A stretch of 64,000 nt of DNA, taken from NCBI RefSeq assembly GCF_019802045.1, contig NZ_JAHVHU010000015.1, positions 1 through 64,000 on the forward strand, given 5' to 3'. The stretch is from Membranihabitans marinus (lineage in GTDB: Bacteria > Bacteroidota > Bacteroidia > Chitinophagales > Saprospiraceae). The notes under the pieces are model-generated. The model saw nothing but the letters and a program-made list of their open reading frames with translations, searched no databases and was not told where the DNA came from. Each line of letters starts with the position of its first letter. Position 1 is the first letter of the stretch. The translations under genes and the position numbers were made by a program. Shown piece after piece: positions 24,228 to 32,586 of the stretch.

Positions 24228-25169
24228 ATGGAAAATGAACAACCAGGAAACGGCAATACCTTCATGATGATCTTGGATTCGATGTTTGTACATCCCAAAA
24301 CGCTTAAACGGATTCCGATAGACCGGAAAAAGGAGGAAGTGTTCCTGGAGTCAGATGACCGGTATAAAGCTGGCCTGATCGATGGTGTTCCGTTTCTGCT
24401 GCCGCGCAACTCCTCCGCTTTAAAGTCTTCCAAGCTTCATGAAGATATGGGGTCAAGCTTTGACTACCAGGATCATTACCAGAAAGATGCTGAGGTATTT
24501 AATTATTTCCAGGAATTCTCAAGCAGAGTGGATCAGGAAGAACGAAATCGGCTGGATCAGATGATCCTGAGTAAAATCCCCGAAGATGCGGCTTCCATCC
24601 TCGATGTGGGCTGTGGAAGTGGTTGGTTGGCCAAAGCGAAGGCACACGGGGATACGACCGTGATATCTATGGACATCTCTTCGCGGAATCCGGTAGAAGC
24701 GCTCAGGCAGCACCCCCATCCCAATCATGAGGCATTGATCGCTGATGTGTATCATTTACCGCTGGAAGAAAGTTCGATCGACTGTATCGTGGCTTCTGAG
24801 ATCATGGAGCACGTGCCGGATCCGGCAATGTTTGTTGAGAAGTTATTGTTTGTACTCAAACCAGGTGGTAAGCTGATCATCACGACCCCGTATGACGAGC
24901 AAATTCAGTATCATCTGTGTGTCCATTGCAATCATCCGACGCCAGCTCATGCGCATTTGCATTCGTTCAATGAAAATAATATAATTAAGCTGATTCCATC
25001 CAATGTTCAGTCCTGGAACTGGACTGCTTTTTCCCATGAATACTTGTCCAAGAGCCGATTTTATGTACTGATCAAAGGCCTGTCTTTTGGTGGTTGGAAA
25101 TGGATTGATTCGAAAGCTAATAAAGTGTGGCGACGACCGATGCGATTGATGATGGAGGTTCTGAAATGA
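24228..25169 (+). CDS. Class I SAM-dependent methyltransferase with Trm112-like N-terminus
   Basis: The protein has 313 aa and no signal peptide, so it is cytoplasmic. The first 60 residues (DSMFVHPKTLKRIP...YKAGLIDGVPFLLP) resemble a Trm112p-like small domain without its cysteines. A Rossmann methyltransferase follows, with motif I ILDVGCGSGWL (124-134), VISMDISSR as motif II and ADVYHLPLEESSIDCIVASE as motif IV. VLKPGGKLIITTPY is the motif V-VI region. A CxHCNHPTPAHAH segment near residue 235 may bind a metal. The substrate is unknown, possibly a small molecule or glycan intermediate. It stands alone upstream of the sulfatase cluster. Confidence 0.85.
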   Translation: MENEQPGNGNTFMMILDSMFVHPKTLKRIPIDRKKEEVFLESDDRYKAGLIDGVPFLLPRNSSALKSSKLHEDMGSSFDYQDHYQKDAEVFNYFQEFSSRVDQEERNRLDQMILSKIPEDAASILDVGCGSGWLAKAKAHGDTTVISMDISSRNPVEALRQHPHPNHEALIADVYHLPLEESSIDCIVASEIMEHVPDPAMFVEKLLFVLKPGGKLIITTPYDEQIQYHLCVHCNHPTPAHAHLHSFNENNIIKLIPSNVQSWNWTAFSHEYLSKSRFYVLIKGLSFGGWKWIDSKANKVWRRPMRLMMEVLK

Positions 25170-25342
25170 AGGACTACTTCTTTGTTAATTTCAGGGACTA
25201 CTCTGCCAATATGAGGATTCCTTTCTGTAATGCTTTGCGTGAATTAACCTTTTTACTATCTTGGAGAACGTTAACGAGGGTGGTTATACTTCATTTCATT
25301 GATAATAAATGAGCATTTTTACCTCATTTCTACATTCAACCG

Positions 25343-26764
25343 ATGCCAACGAATATCAGATATTTTGCTATACTAATTCTTATTTGGCCTTACCTTAGTG
25401 CGTGGTCACAGGAGCCATCTACCAGACCTAATATCATTATTTTCATGACCGATGATCAGGGCTATGCCGATGTCGGCTTCAATGGGAATGATAAAATCAT
25501 TACCCCCGAACTAGATCAGTTGGCGGCCCATAGCATGGTGTTTGACCGGTGTTATACGGCACCGGTTTGTTCACCCACCCGCGCCGGTTTACTGACCGGA
25601 CGTTATCCCACCCGGGCGGGCGTGTTTTATTGGGGGCATGCCCTCCGGCCACAAGAACAGACCATGGCTGAAATCTTGAAAAAGGAGGGATATCAAACGG
25701 CTTTTTTTGGAAAATGGCACCTCGGGTCAATTCGGAAGGATCAACCAACCAATCCCGGGGCCCAGGGCTTTGACACCTGGTACGCCGCAGCGAACTTTTA
25801 CGAAAATGATCCCTGGATGAGCCACAATGGCCAGCCGGTTCATCTCCAAGGAGAAAGTTCGATGGTGACCGTGGATCTGGCCATGGAGTACATCAATGAA
25901 GCTTCCAAAAGAGATGCGCCTTTTCTGGTTTTTATCTGGACAGGCGCTCCACATATTCCTCATGAAGCAAGTGATGAATTGAAAAGCCTTTATCCTGGGG
26001 AACCGGATGATATGAAGAATTATATGGGTGAGATCACAGGCATCGACCGATCGATCGGCGCGCTGAAATCAGGACTTGAAAAACTGAAAATTGATAAAGA
26101 AACCGTTTTGTGGTTTTCCAGTGACAATGGGGGCCGCCTGCCCCACGCCAACAATGGTCATTTGCGAAGCCACAAAGGCACGCTTTATGAAGGTGGTATT
26201 CGCGTACCGGCGTTTATGTATTGGCCGGGACATATCGATCCTGGAACGACAGAGGTGCCGGTCAGTACCATTGATCTTCTCCCCACCGTCCTTGATATTG
26301 CGGGCATCTCGTCATCTGTCCTGGAGCACCCTGTGGACGGTATGAATATGATGCCTGCAGTGCGTAGCCGAACCGATCAACGTGAAAACCCGCTCGGTTT
26401 TTGGGTGTATCCGGAGATCAAAGGGCACAGTGTGAGAAGTGATCAGATCATTAGCGATTACAATGATATTTTGCAAGGGAAAGGTGATCGCAATACTATA
26501 AACGATGGTCTATTAAATTTACCCGAACAGGATTATTCCGGCTTGGATCATTATCCTTATTCGGGCACTTCGGTGTGGATCGATGGTCAGTGGAAATTGA
26601 TCCAAACGGCGGAAGGTTATGAATTGTATAACCTGGAGGAGGACCCGTCGGAATCAAATAATCTGGCCGAATCGGAAAAAAGTCAAAAAAACCGAATGAA
26701 GAAAGCGCTTCGGAAATGGCAGAAGTCGGTGGTTGCAAGCATAAAGGGACAGGATTATGAATAA
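25343..26764 (+). CDS. Secreted sulfatase 1 (S1 family)
   Basis: This sulfate-ester hydrolase of the arylsulfatase-A type acts on polysaccharide in the periplasm or at the surface. The protein (473 aa) has a signal peptide ending near WSQEPS. The metal site begins with MTDDQGYADVG. The formylglycine motif is CSPTRAGLLTGRYP with Cys76. FGKWHLG and FSSDNGG supply further active-site residues, and the C-terminal subdomain ends YELYNLEEDPSESNNLA. The Cys must be converted to formylglycine by a maturase not encoded in the window. It is the first of three sulfatases in the same direction. Confidence 0.93.
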   Translation: MPTNIRYFAILILIWPYLSAWSQEPSTRPNIIIFMTDDQGYADVGFNGNDKIITPELDQLAAHSMVFDRCYTAPVCSPTRAGLLTGRYPTRAGVFYWGHALRPQEQTMAEILKKEGYQTAFFGKWHLGSIRKDQPTNPGAQGFDTWYAAANFYENDPWMSHNGQPVHLQGESSMVTVDLAMEYINEASKRDAPFLVFIWTGAPHIPHEASDELKSLYPGEPDDMKNYMGEITGIDRSIGALKSGLEKLKIDKETVLWFSSDNGGRLPHANNGHLRSHKGTLYEGGIRVPAFMYWPGHIDPGTTEVPVSTIDLLPTVLDIAGISSSVLEHPVDGMNMMPAVRSRTDQRENPLGFWVYPEIKGHSVRSDQIISDYNDILQGKGDRNTINDGLLNLPEQDYSGLDHYPYSGTSVWIDGQWKLIQTAEGYELYNLEEDPSESNNLAESEKSQKNRMKKALRKWQKSVVASIKGQDYE

Positions 26765-26870
26765 GGTAAAAATTCTGAAATGGTACAAAACAACCTGCAT
26801 GGGGAGAAGCTGGGCCGGTGCCTTAAGTCAGATTTGTTTTTTAGGTGTAAGACGATGCTTTAACAGTCTA

Positions 26871-28283
26871 ATGAAACAAAACCTCAATGGACATCGAACG
26901 AAGTACGTTCTATTATTTCTCACTTTTCTATTTATGCTTCCGTCTCTTCATTCGCAAAAGACCCCCAATATCTTGATCATTACGGTAGATAATGTAGGGT
27001 ACGGTGATTTTTCTTTTTACAATGAAGACTCACCCATTTTGACACCCCATTTGGAACAACTGGCGGGCCAGAGCACTCGACTGACGAATTTTTATACTGC
27101 ATCCCCGACCTGTACGGTTTCCAGAGCATCTCTTTTGACCGGCCGGATTCCGCAGCGACATAAAACAACCAAACAACTGGTCGGATTGGCTGGGAACTAT
27201 GGCATTGGACTCCGACAGTCTGAGGTGCTGATACCTGAGATGCTCAAGAATGCACCAACACCCTTTGCCACCGGCGCCTTTGGAAAATGGAATATTGGTT
27301 TTGCTCCGGGATCGCGCCCCACCGAAAGGGGGTTTGATGAATACCTGGGCATTGCATCGGGGAATGTGGATCACTTTACGCATGTATATGCGGGGAAGAA
27401 AGATCTGTATCATAATACGGAATCGATCAATCGAACGGGAGTATACAGCACCGATCTGTTTGCCGACGCAGCGATTGATTTTATAGAAGAAAAGACCGAA
27501 ATGGATGCGCCGTGGTTTGTTTACCTGCCCTTCGATGCACCGCACCATCCGGGTGCGCGCAATATTGATCCTGATGCGGAAAACATCTGGCAGGCACCGG
27601 ATTATGCATTTGAACCTTATGGTCTTTCGCCGGATGAAAAGGATCCCAGGAAGCGGTTCAATGCTGTGGTTACTGCTATTGACCTTGCGATCGGTCGGTT
27701 GATGGAAAAATTGGAAGAACTGAATATCGCTGAGAATACCTTCGTTTTCTTTTATTCTGATAATGGCGCCTTTTACCCGTATATAGAAAGCGGCATCCAG
27801 ACCAATGCACCCTTTAAAGGTGCGGGCGTCACGCTTTGGGAGGGTGGTATCCGCGTGCCGGCATTGGCGCGATGGCCAGATCGAATACCTGCAGGAACAA
27901 CACTGGATACGCGTTTGTGGTCGCTGGATGTCTTTCCTGCTTGTGCGAAACTGGCTGGAGCGTCACTGCCGGAGGATCGGTTTATTGACGGAAAGAATAT
28001 GATACCCAATCTGACCGGAGAAAATCCATATTCTCCGCATGAAACCCTCTTTTTTCAGTATCGAAACTTCGATGCTCTTATTTGGGGCGACTGGAAAGTC
28101 ATCCGCGAATCAAACGAAGAAGCTTGGCAGCTGTATAATCTGAAAAATGATATTACTGAATCTGTCAATCAGGCAGAGACCAGACCAGATTTGGTGCAAA
28201 AACTAAGTGCATCTTTTGCATTGCAGAAACAAGAAATAGACCATTATCTGGAAATCGAATACTTATTCCAAAATACAAAATAG
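26871..28283 (+). CDS. Secreted sulfatase 2 (S1 family) with variant active-site motif
   Basis: I start at ATG 26871, where MKQNLNGHRTKYVLLFLTFL begins a signal peptide. An in-frame ATG at 26757 overlaps the previous stop but would put 38 residues before that peptide. The protein then has 470 aa. Metal-binding TVDNVGYGDFSFY, FGKWNIGFAPG and FYSDNGAF are present. The formylglycine motif is CTVSRASLLTG (Cys81): the canonical C-x-[P/A]-S-R has Val where Pro or Ala is expected. In other respects it looks active. It probably removes a different sulfate position from its neighbours. Confidence 0.9.
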   Translation: MKQNLNGHRTKYVLLFLTFLFMLPSLHSQKTPNILIITVDNVGYGDFSFYNEDSPILTPHLEQLAGQSTRLTNFYTASPTCTVSRASLLTGRIPQRHKTTKQLVGLAGNYGIGLRQSEVLIPEMLKNAPTPFATGAFGKWNIGFAPGSRPTERGFDEYLGIASGNVDHFTHVYAGKKDLYHNTESINRTGVYSTDLFADAAIDFIEEKTEMDAPWFVYLPFDAPHHPGARNIDPDAENIWQAPDYAFEPYGLSPDEKDPRKRFNAVVTAIDLAIGRLMEKLEELNIAENTFVFFYSDNGAFYPYIESGIQTNAPFKGAGVTLWEGGIRVPALARWPDRIPAGTTLDTRLWSLDVFPACAKLAGASLPEDRFIDGKNMIPNLTGENPYSPHETLFFQYRNFDALIWGDWKVIRESNEEAWQLYNLKNDITESVNQAETRPDLVQKLSASFALQKQEIDHYLEIEYLFQNTK

Positions 28284-28359
28284 AGGGGCAACAGTCGCTC
28301 TTTGGCGAAATACCAGCGGACTGCAAGACCTTAGATCATTAAAACAATAAGCAACAAAT

Positions 28360-29895
28360 ATGACTCAAGAATTCATTCGATGTACTAAGCAGAGAAGCCA
28401 ACCTTGTCCGTCAGTGAAATATAGGTTTTTTTTATTGGGGCTTCTTCTAATCTGGTGTACAGTAAATGGGACGTCCCAGGAACAGGAAAAGCTCAATGTT
28501 CTTTTTATGATCTCGGATGATCTCACAGCAACAGCTGTATCGAGCTATGAGAATCCGGCGTGTGCTACGCCAAATATTGACCGGCTGGCTTCGGAAGGAA
28601 CCCGATTTACCAGAGCGTACTGTCAATACCCCGTTTGCGGCCCTTCCCGGGCGTCTCTTATGTTTGGTTATTACCCCAATGCGACGACAACCTATGGATA
28701 TGAAAGCGGTCGAGAGAATGTCGGTGCCGACCATCAATCCTGGTCGCAGCTGTTCAAAGACAATGGGTATTATACGGCCCGGGTCGGCAAGATTTTTCAC
28801 ATGGGGTCGGTGGATATTATGAAAGGACGAAACGGAAAGGATGATCCGGCTTCGTGGACCGAGCGCTATAATAGTCCGGCGCCGGAAGTTCATGCGGAGG
28901 GGGAAGGCGAATTGGTTCAGCGCAATCCCTACGGATTGCGTCCCGTGCTTCAGGATACCAGCCGCAATGGCGGAAACCTTATGAATATTGTCAGAACCGT
29001 GGAAGATGAGGAGCATACCGATGCTGAGACAGCTGACAAAGTCACCGCACTCTTGCGGGAACATAAAGACGAACCATTTTTTATTGCCGCTGGATTCTTT
29101 CGCCCACACGTTCCTTTTGTAGCGCCAAAGTCTTTTTTTGAGCCCTATCCCCATGAACAAATGGTGTTGCCTCCGCAAGTGGTCAATGATTGGGATGATA
29201 TCCCGGAACAGGGGATCAATTATGTCAATAGTGTGAATGGCCAAATGTCGAAAGAGCAGGAGAAAAAAGCGGTGGCTGCGTATTATGCGTCGACATCTTT
29301 CCTCGATGCGCAGGTGGGAAAAGTGCTGGAGACGCTTCGGCAGGAAGGCTTGGAAGACAATACCATCGTTATTTTCACCTCTGATCATGGTTTTCATCTG
29401 GGGGAACACCGGTTTTGGATGAAAGTCAGTTTGCTGGAAGAATCAGTACGGGTACCGATGATCATCAAGGTGCCGGGGAAGGAACCGGCGGTATGCCATT
29501 CGTTTGCAGAGCTTATCGATTTGTATCCGACTGTTTCGGAGTTGGCGGGCTTGGACCCGCCTGAAGATATTCAGGGTAAAAGCTTGGCAGGAATGATCGA
29601 TAACCCGGAAAAGGAAGTCCGGGATTTTGCTTTTTCAGTTTCGAAGCGATTTGGTCGAATGGGGTATCTCATTCGTACGGATCGTTGGGCCTATATCCAA
29701 TATGGCGACCAGGCCGAAGGGGGCATGGAATTGTATAATATGATTTACGATCCCGGTCAGTTCAACAATCTGGCGAATCACCCGAGGTATCAGAAGGTGG
29801 TTGCTGAGATGAAGGTTCGGCTCAGGAATAAACTGGCCGAAGTCCGAGATAATGATTTGCGGATCACGTATGATCAGGGGAAGGCAAAACCTTAG
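28360..29895 (+). CDS. Secreted sulfatase 3 (iduronate-2-sulfatase-like, S1 family)
   Basis: The protein (511 aa) has a charged N-terminus followed by a hydrophobic signal segment (YRFFLLGLLLIWCTVNG). LFMISDDL is the first metal motif and CGPSRASLMFGYYP (Cys93) the formylglycine site. FFRPHVPFVAPKSFFEPY and the late ASTSFLDAQVGKVL and SDHGFHLGEHRFWMK are typical of iduronate-2-sulfatase-like enzymes (IDS group). They tend to act on uronic acid 2-sulfate, but group membership does not prove substrate. It follows sulfatase 2 by 76 bases, so co-transcription is likely. Confidence 0.92.
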   Translation: MTQEFIRCTKQRSQPCPSVKYRFFLLGLLLIWCTVNGTSQEQEKLNVLFMISDDLTATAVSSYENPACATPNIDRLASEGTRFTRAYCQYPVCGPSRASLMFGYYPNATTTYGYESGRENVGADHQSWSQLFKDNGYYTARVGKIFHMGSVDIMKGRNGKDDPASWTERYNSPAPEVHAEGEGELVQRNPYGLRPVLQDTSRNGGNLMNIVRTVEDEEHTDAETADKVTALLREHKDEPFFIAAGFFRPHVPFVAPKSFFEPYPHEQMVLPPQVVNDWDDIPEQGINYVNSVNGQMSKEQEKKAVAAYYASTSFLDAQVGKVLETLRQEGLEDNTIVIFTSDHGFHLGEHRFWMKVSLLEESVRVPMIIKVPGKEPAVCHSFAELIDLYPTVSELAGLDPPEDIQGKSLAGMIDNPEKEVRDFAFSVSKRFGRMGYLIRTDRWAYIQYGDQAEGGMELYNMIYDPGQFNNLANHPRYQKVVAEMKVRLRNKLAEVRDNDLRITYDQGKAKP

Positions 29896-30337
29896 TGCTC
29901 CGTTTCATAAGTTCGTCCTGGTGTATCCAGCCGCGCAAATTTTGTTCCATGCAATCGCATAGGGTTGCTGGAAGTTCGTATGTTGACCACTTCTGACATA
30001 CAGCGTGAGAAAGTAGCAGGAGCTTCCAGCTTCGGACCTGTATAGTGTCCGAATTAGTGGCTTCATGGGAGTGTTTTGCCCCGTTCCGCCAGCGTATGTG
30101 TTTATCGTCTCAGTTCCCCGCTCCAGCTCAGTTTGTGCACAAATAGTTTTTATAAAATCCCACATTATCAATTAGTGTCAGAGCAGTTCCCAACGGTGTG
30201 TGGGATGACTTCCCGGGAGTAGTGTAAGTCAAGTAACTACCCGGCTCTGAACACAGGAGTCTTTTCAGTAGCTGCATTCATGTACCGACTAAACCGATGC
30301 TTGTGCTGCAGTGATTATGCAATTAAAGCTACCGCGC
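29896..30337. other. Convergent intergenic region, unrecognised
   Basis: An 88-codon open frame exists on the minus strand (29905-30171), with low-complexity start and no domain I recognise. Composition is less AT-rich than other spacers, so it may be decayed coding or mobile DNA, but I cannot name it. No terminator is evident. Confidence 0.35.
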
Positions 30338-30916
30338 TTATGATTGCTTAAACTCCATCCCCATCACCTTCAGGAATTCCCGCATAAAAGCTGCATGAGC
30401 CGGCCAGGCCGGTGAAGTAACCAGCTTTCCGTCCACGACCACATCATCGACGGGAACAGACTTGAAGTGACCTCCTGCGATGGTGACTTCTGGTCCGACT
30501 GCCGGATAAGCCGTCAGAGTACGATCTTTGACCACCCCGGCTGCAGTAAGAATCTGGATGCCATGACAAATGGCCGCAACCGGTTTGTCCTTTTCGAAAA
30601 AGTGGCGTACCATATCCAGGACCTCTTCATTGAGTCGCAGATATTCAGGTGCACGGCCACCTGCGATGACGATCCCGTCATAATCGGTGAGATTTACATC
30701 GTCAAAGCTGTAGTTTAACTCAAATTCATGGCCCGGTTTTTCGCTATAGGTCTGATCGCCCAGGAAGTCGTGGATGGCTGTTTTTACGGTCTCTCCTTTT
30801 TTCTTGTCCGGGCAAACTGCATGAACGGTATAGCCGACCATTTCAAGCATCTGGAAGGGAACCATCGTTTCATAATCTTCTGCGTAATCGCCGGTGAGAA
30901 ATAAAATCTTTTTCAT
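30338..30916 (-). CDS. DJ-1/PfpI-family protein
   Basis: Starting at ATG 30916 ([16 protein letters not shown]) gives 192 aa, the usual length; the open frame extends 23 codons further but with non-homologous sequence. The nucleophile elbow [15 protein letters not shown] (Cys117, His118) and the conserved Glu13 in DYAEDYE match the DJ-1/PfpI family. That family includes proteases, glyoxalase III-type enzymes and deglycase-like proteins. [13 protein letters not shown] matches the PfpI subgroup. It is cytoplasmic. The exact activity is unclear. Confidence 0.9.
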   Translation of the reverse strand: MKKILFLTGDYAEDYETMVPFQMLEMVGYTVHAVCPDKKKGETVKTAIHDFLGDQTYSEKPGHEFELNYSFDDVNLTDYDGIVIAGGRAPEYLRLNEEVLDMVRHFFEKDKPVAAICHGIQILTAAGVVKDRTLTAYPAVGPEVTIAGGHFKSVPVDDVVVDGKLVTSPAWPAHAAFMREFLKVMGMEFKQS

Positions 30917-31120
30917 GTTTATCTTGGTTTTTTTATCTGTTGACCCTATTGGTATAGAGGCCTTTATAAAATCATCAACAAGCAAGGGTGGTGCTTTTGT
31001 TCAATTTCTGGTCAAGAAAGATGGTGAATCCTGTAAACTAAGAATTATGGCGCTTATTTTGTGGAAACGTTAAACTGGACTCGGCCTCCATTTTTGTGTA
31101 ATACCATCTGTATTTGATAA
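30917..31120. other. Intergenic, nothing recognised
   Basis: This is the upstream region of the DJ-1/PfpI gene on the minus strand. I see no clear motif. It runs into a possible coding relic that starts near 31121. Confidence 0.3.
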
Positions 31121-31345
31121 TGCCGGATAAGGTTTTGTAAATATTCAAAGATTGTCGAGGAAAAAAACGGAGGTATAGCTGGAGTTGCACCGAGCATTTT
31201 TGATGAAGAGAATCGAAAATTATTTCGGAATATATGCGGCAATTATGAATTCAAATGGTATAAGGTACAGCACTGTTTAAAGATTGCACAGCAGGAGGAG
31301 CTATTACTCCCGAAATGCTGGTGGAACAATTAAAAGTTGCTTTGA
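31121..31345 (+). pseudogene. Short frameshifted coding relic of unknown family
   Basis: In one frame, 31148-31268 reads KIVEEKNGGIAGVAPSIFDE and goes on ENRKLFRNICGNYEFKWYKV. From 31282 a second plus-strand frame reads DCTAGGAITPEMLVEQLKVA. Both have protein-like composition and join naturally, KWYKV then DCTAGG, so a real gene piece interrupted by a frameshift is likely. There is no start and upstream stops are close (TAA 31118). I do not recognise the family. Confidence 0.35.
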
Positions 31346-31382
31346 CAACTCGTCTGATAAGTGCACTGTCAGTTTACTTCTT

Positions 31383-32132
31383 TTATTCAAATTCCAACCG
31401 TCCAAAAAATTCCGGCTGATGGAAGCTGGGGCGATCCGTATGAACGGGATTCCAGCTGAGATAATGCGGTGTGGAGGTTTCATCACCACACTTGAAGAAA
31501 TTAGCGTGGGCGCTGAGTCCGCTAAGTTCGGTGATGTTCTCATGAACCAAAAGACGGGCCGGAATGACGGCGGTTAATTCCCAGGATGAAGAACCATCTT
31601 CGATATCAACGGGCGTGGTGCCCATGGTGGACCTCGTTCTGATCATGGACTCAATCAATTCTGCATCGATTAAATTTCGTTTTCCGATGTTTGGCCCATA
31701 TCCCAGGTGCGTGGTGCCGATAGCATTGAATTCAAAGTTGTAGTAATGGCCGTTTTTTTTAGGGTCGATAAAAAACTCCACGCAGCTGTCTTTGTGTGTG
31801 GCACTGTTGGTGGTGGTGTGCCGGGCCAGGATGTGTTTTTCAGTAACGTAAAAAACGATCCATATTTCTTCGTTGGTGTGGCCTATACGGAAGGATACGC
31901 CGGGCGTATAGGGGAATTGCGGCCAGTTGATTTGATCAATGGTATGGAGCTCAGTCTGCTCTTTGAGTAACGCTGAAACTTGCAGGAGGTCTGTTTTTCC
32001 GTTGTGGTCTATTTTAGGAACGGTGAGTGCTTTCATATCATACATTTTTTGCGATGGATGGTTGTCCGGTACCTCACTATTATATGGTGAATGAAATACC
32101 AAAAGACTTAAAAGAATGTAAAGTTGGCTCAT
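31383..32132 (-). CDS. Exported CBM9-like carbohydrate-binding protein
   Basis: The protein (249 aa) has an N-terminal hydrophobic segment (MSQLYILLSLLVFHS). It is otherwise a single beta-sandwich of the carbohydrate-binding family 9-like type. Markers are IWIVFYVTEKHILA, the KDSCVEFFIDPKKNGHYYNF strand pair typical of the family, and SSWELTAVIPARLL. LSAHANFFKCGDETSTPHYL and LSWNPV form the last strands, and the ending FHQPEFFGRLEFE is a usual family terminus. Such single-domain proteins occur near Bacteroidota glycan loci; ligand and exact role are unknown. It lies downstream of the GH20-like gene on the same strand with a 450-base repeat-rich gap. Confidence 0.8.
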   Translation of the reverse strand: MSQLYILLSLLVFHSPYNSEVPDNHPSQKMYDMKALTVPKIDHNGKTDLLQVSALLKEQTELHTIDQINWPQFPYTPGVSFRIGHTNEEIWIVFYVTEKHILARHTTTNSATHKDSCVEFFIDPKKNGHYYNFEFNAIGTTHLGYGPNIGKRNLIDAELIESMIRTRSTMGTTPVDIEDGSSSWELTAVIPARLLVHENITELSGLSAHANFFKCGDETSTPHYLSWNPVHTDRPSFHQPEFFGRLEFE

Positions 32133-32240
32133 AGCTTTTAAAGATAGGCATTTTCTGGAAAAAATTCATCTGCTGCACCATTGCAAGGCACGGTCCAAAT
32201 GGACCAATTTTGGCTGTTAAAATGTTGATGATTAACAGTG

Positions 32241-32306
32241 CGACCTCGCTGAGGTCGAATAGTTTCAAGGATTATGTGGCTAATATAATTGGACCTCGCT
32301 GAGGTC
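32241..32306. repeat. Two GACCTCGCTGAGGTC hairpin repeats
   Basis: CGACCTC-GCT-GAGGTCG at 32241-32257 and GGACCTC-GCT-GAGGTCa at 32291-32306 share a 15-base core that folds as a 6-7 bp stem with a 3-base loop. The copies lie 51 bases apart in non-coding DNA. They look like a small intergenic repeat family. Confidence 0.75.
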
Positions 32307-32324
32307 ACATTTTTTATAACTTAG

Positions 32325-32362
32325 TGGTACACTTTTCAATTAATACACTGGTACACTTTTCA
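32325..32362. repeat. Tandem 24-base direct repeat
   Basis: TGGTACACTTTTCA occurs at 32325-32338 and again at 32349-32362, with a 24-base period including the AATTAATACAC spacer. It belongs to the repeat-rich spacer between the CBM9-like and GH20-like genes. Confidence 0.75.
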
Positions 32363-32382
32363 GTTAATATCAACATCAGTAT

Positions 32383-32580
32383 TAGTTCGCCTTAAGTAGT
32401 TCGACTTCGCTCGGCGCACTGCTTTCCCCTTTCCCCTTTGAGCTTTGAGCTTTCAGCGTTGCGCTTCTTCCTTCCCGCTCATTTCTTCTGTACTAGTTCG
32501 CCTTAAGTAGTTCGACTTTGCTCGACGCACTGCTTTCAGCTTTCAGCTTTCCCCTTTGAGCTTTCCCCTTTGCGCTTTCA
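32383..32580. repeat. 111-base-period duplication with CTTTCAG/CTTTGAG heptad tracts
   Basis: TAGTTCGCCTTAAGTAGT starts at 32383 and again at 32494. Each copy is followed by TCGAC..TGCTCG/GCTCGG-CGCACTGCTTTC-like sequence and then a run of heptads of the type AGCTTTC, AGCTTTG and CCCCTTT. The tract ends only a few bases before the stop of the GH20-like gene at 32587. Tandem heptads of this kind are prone to copy-number change. Confidence 0.75.
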
Positions 32581-32586
32581 GCTTGG

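Noticed and set aside
26757-26870. Upstream start for sulfatase 2 giving 38 more residues
   Set aside because: It would put a charged, non-homologous stretch in front of a normal signal peptide; ATG 26871 fits better.
29905-30171. 88-codon minus-strand ORF between sulfatase 3 and the DJ-1/PfpI gene
   Set aside because: No recognisable domain, no credible start context and low protein-like character; kept only as unexplained intergenic sequence.
32241-32580. CRISPR array
   Set aside because: Repeats are few, of several unrelated types and without regular unique spacers; no cas genes are present.
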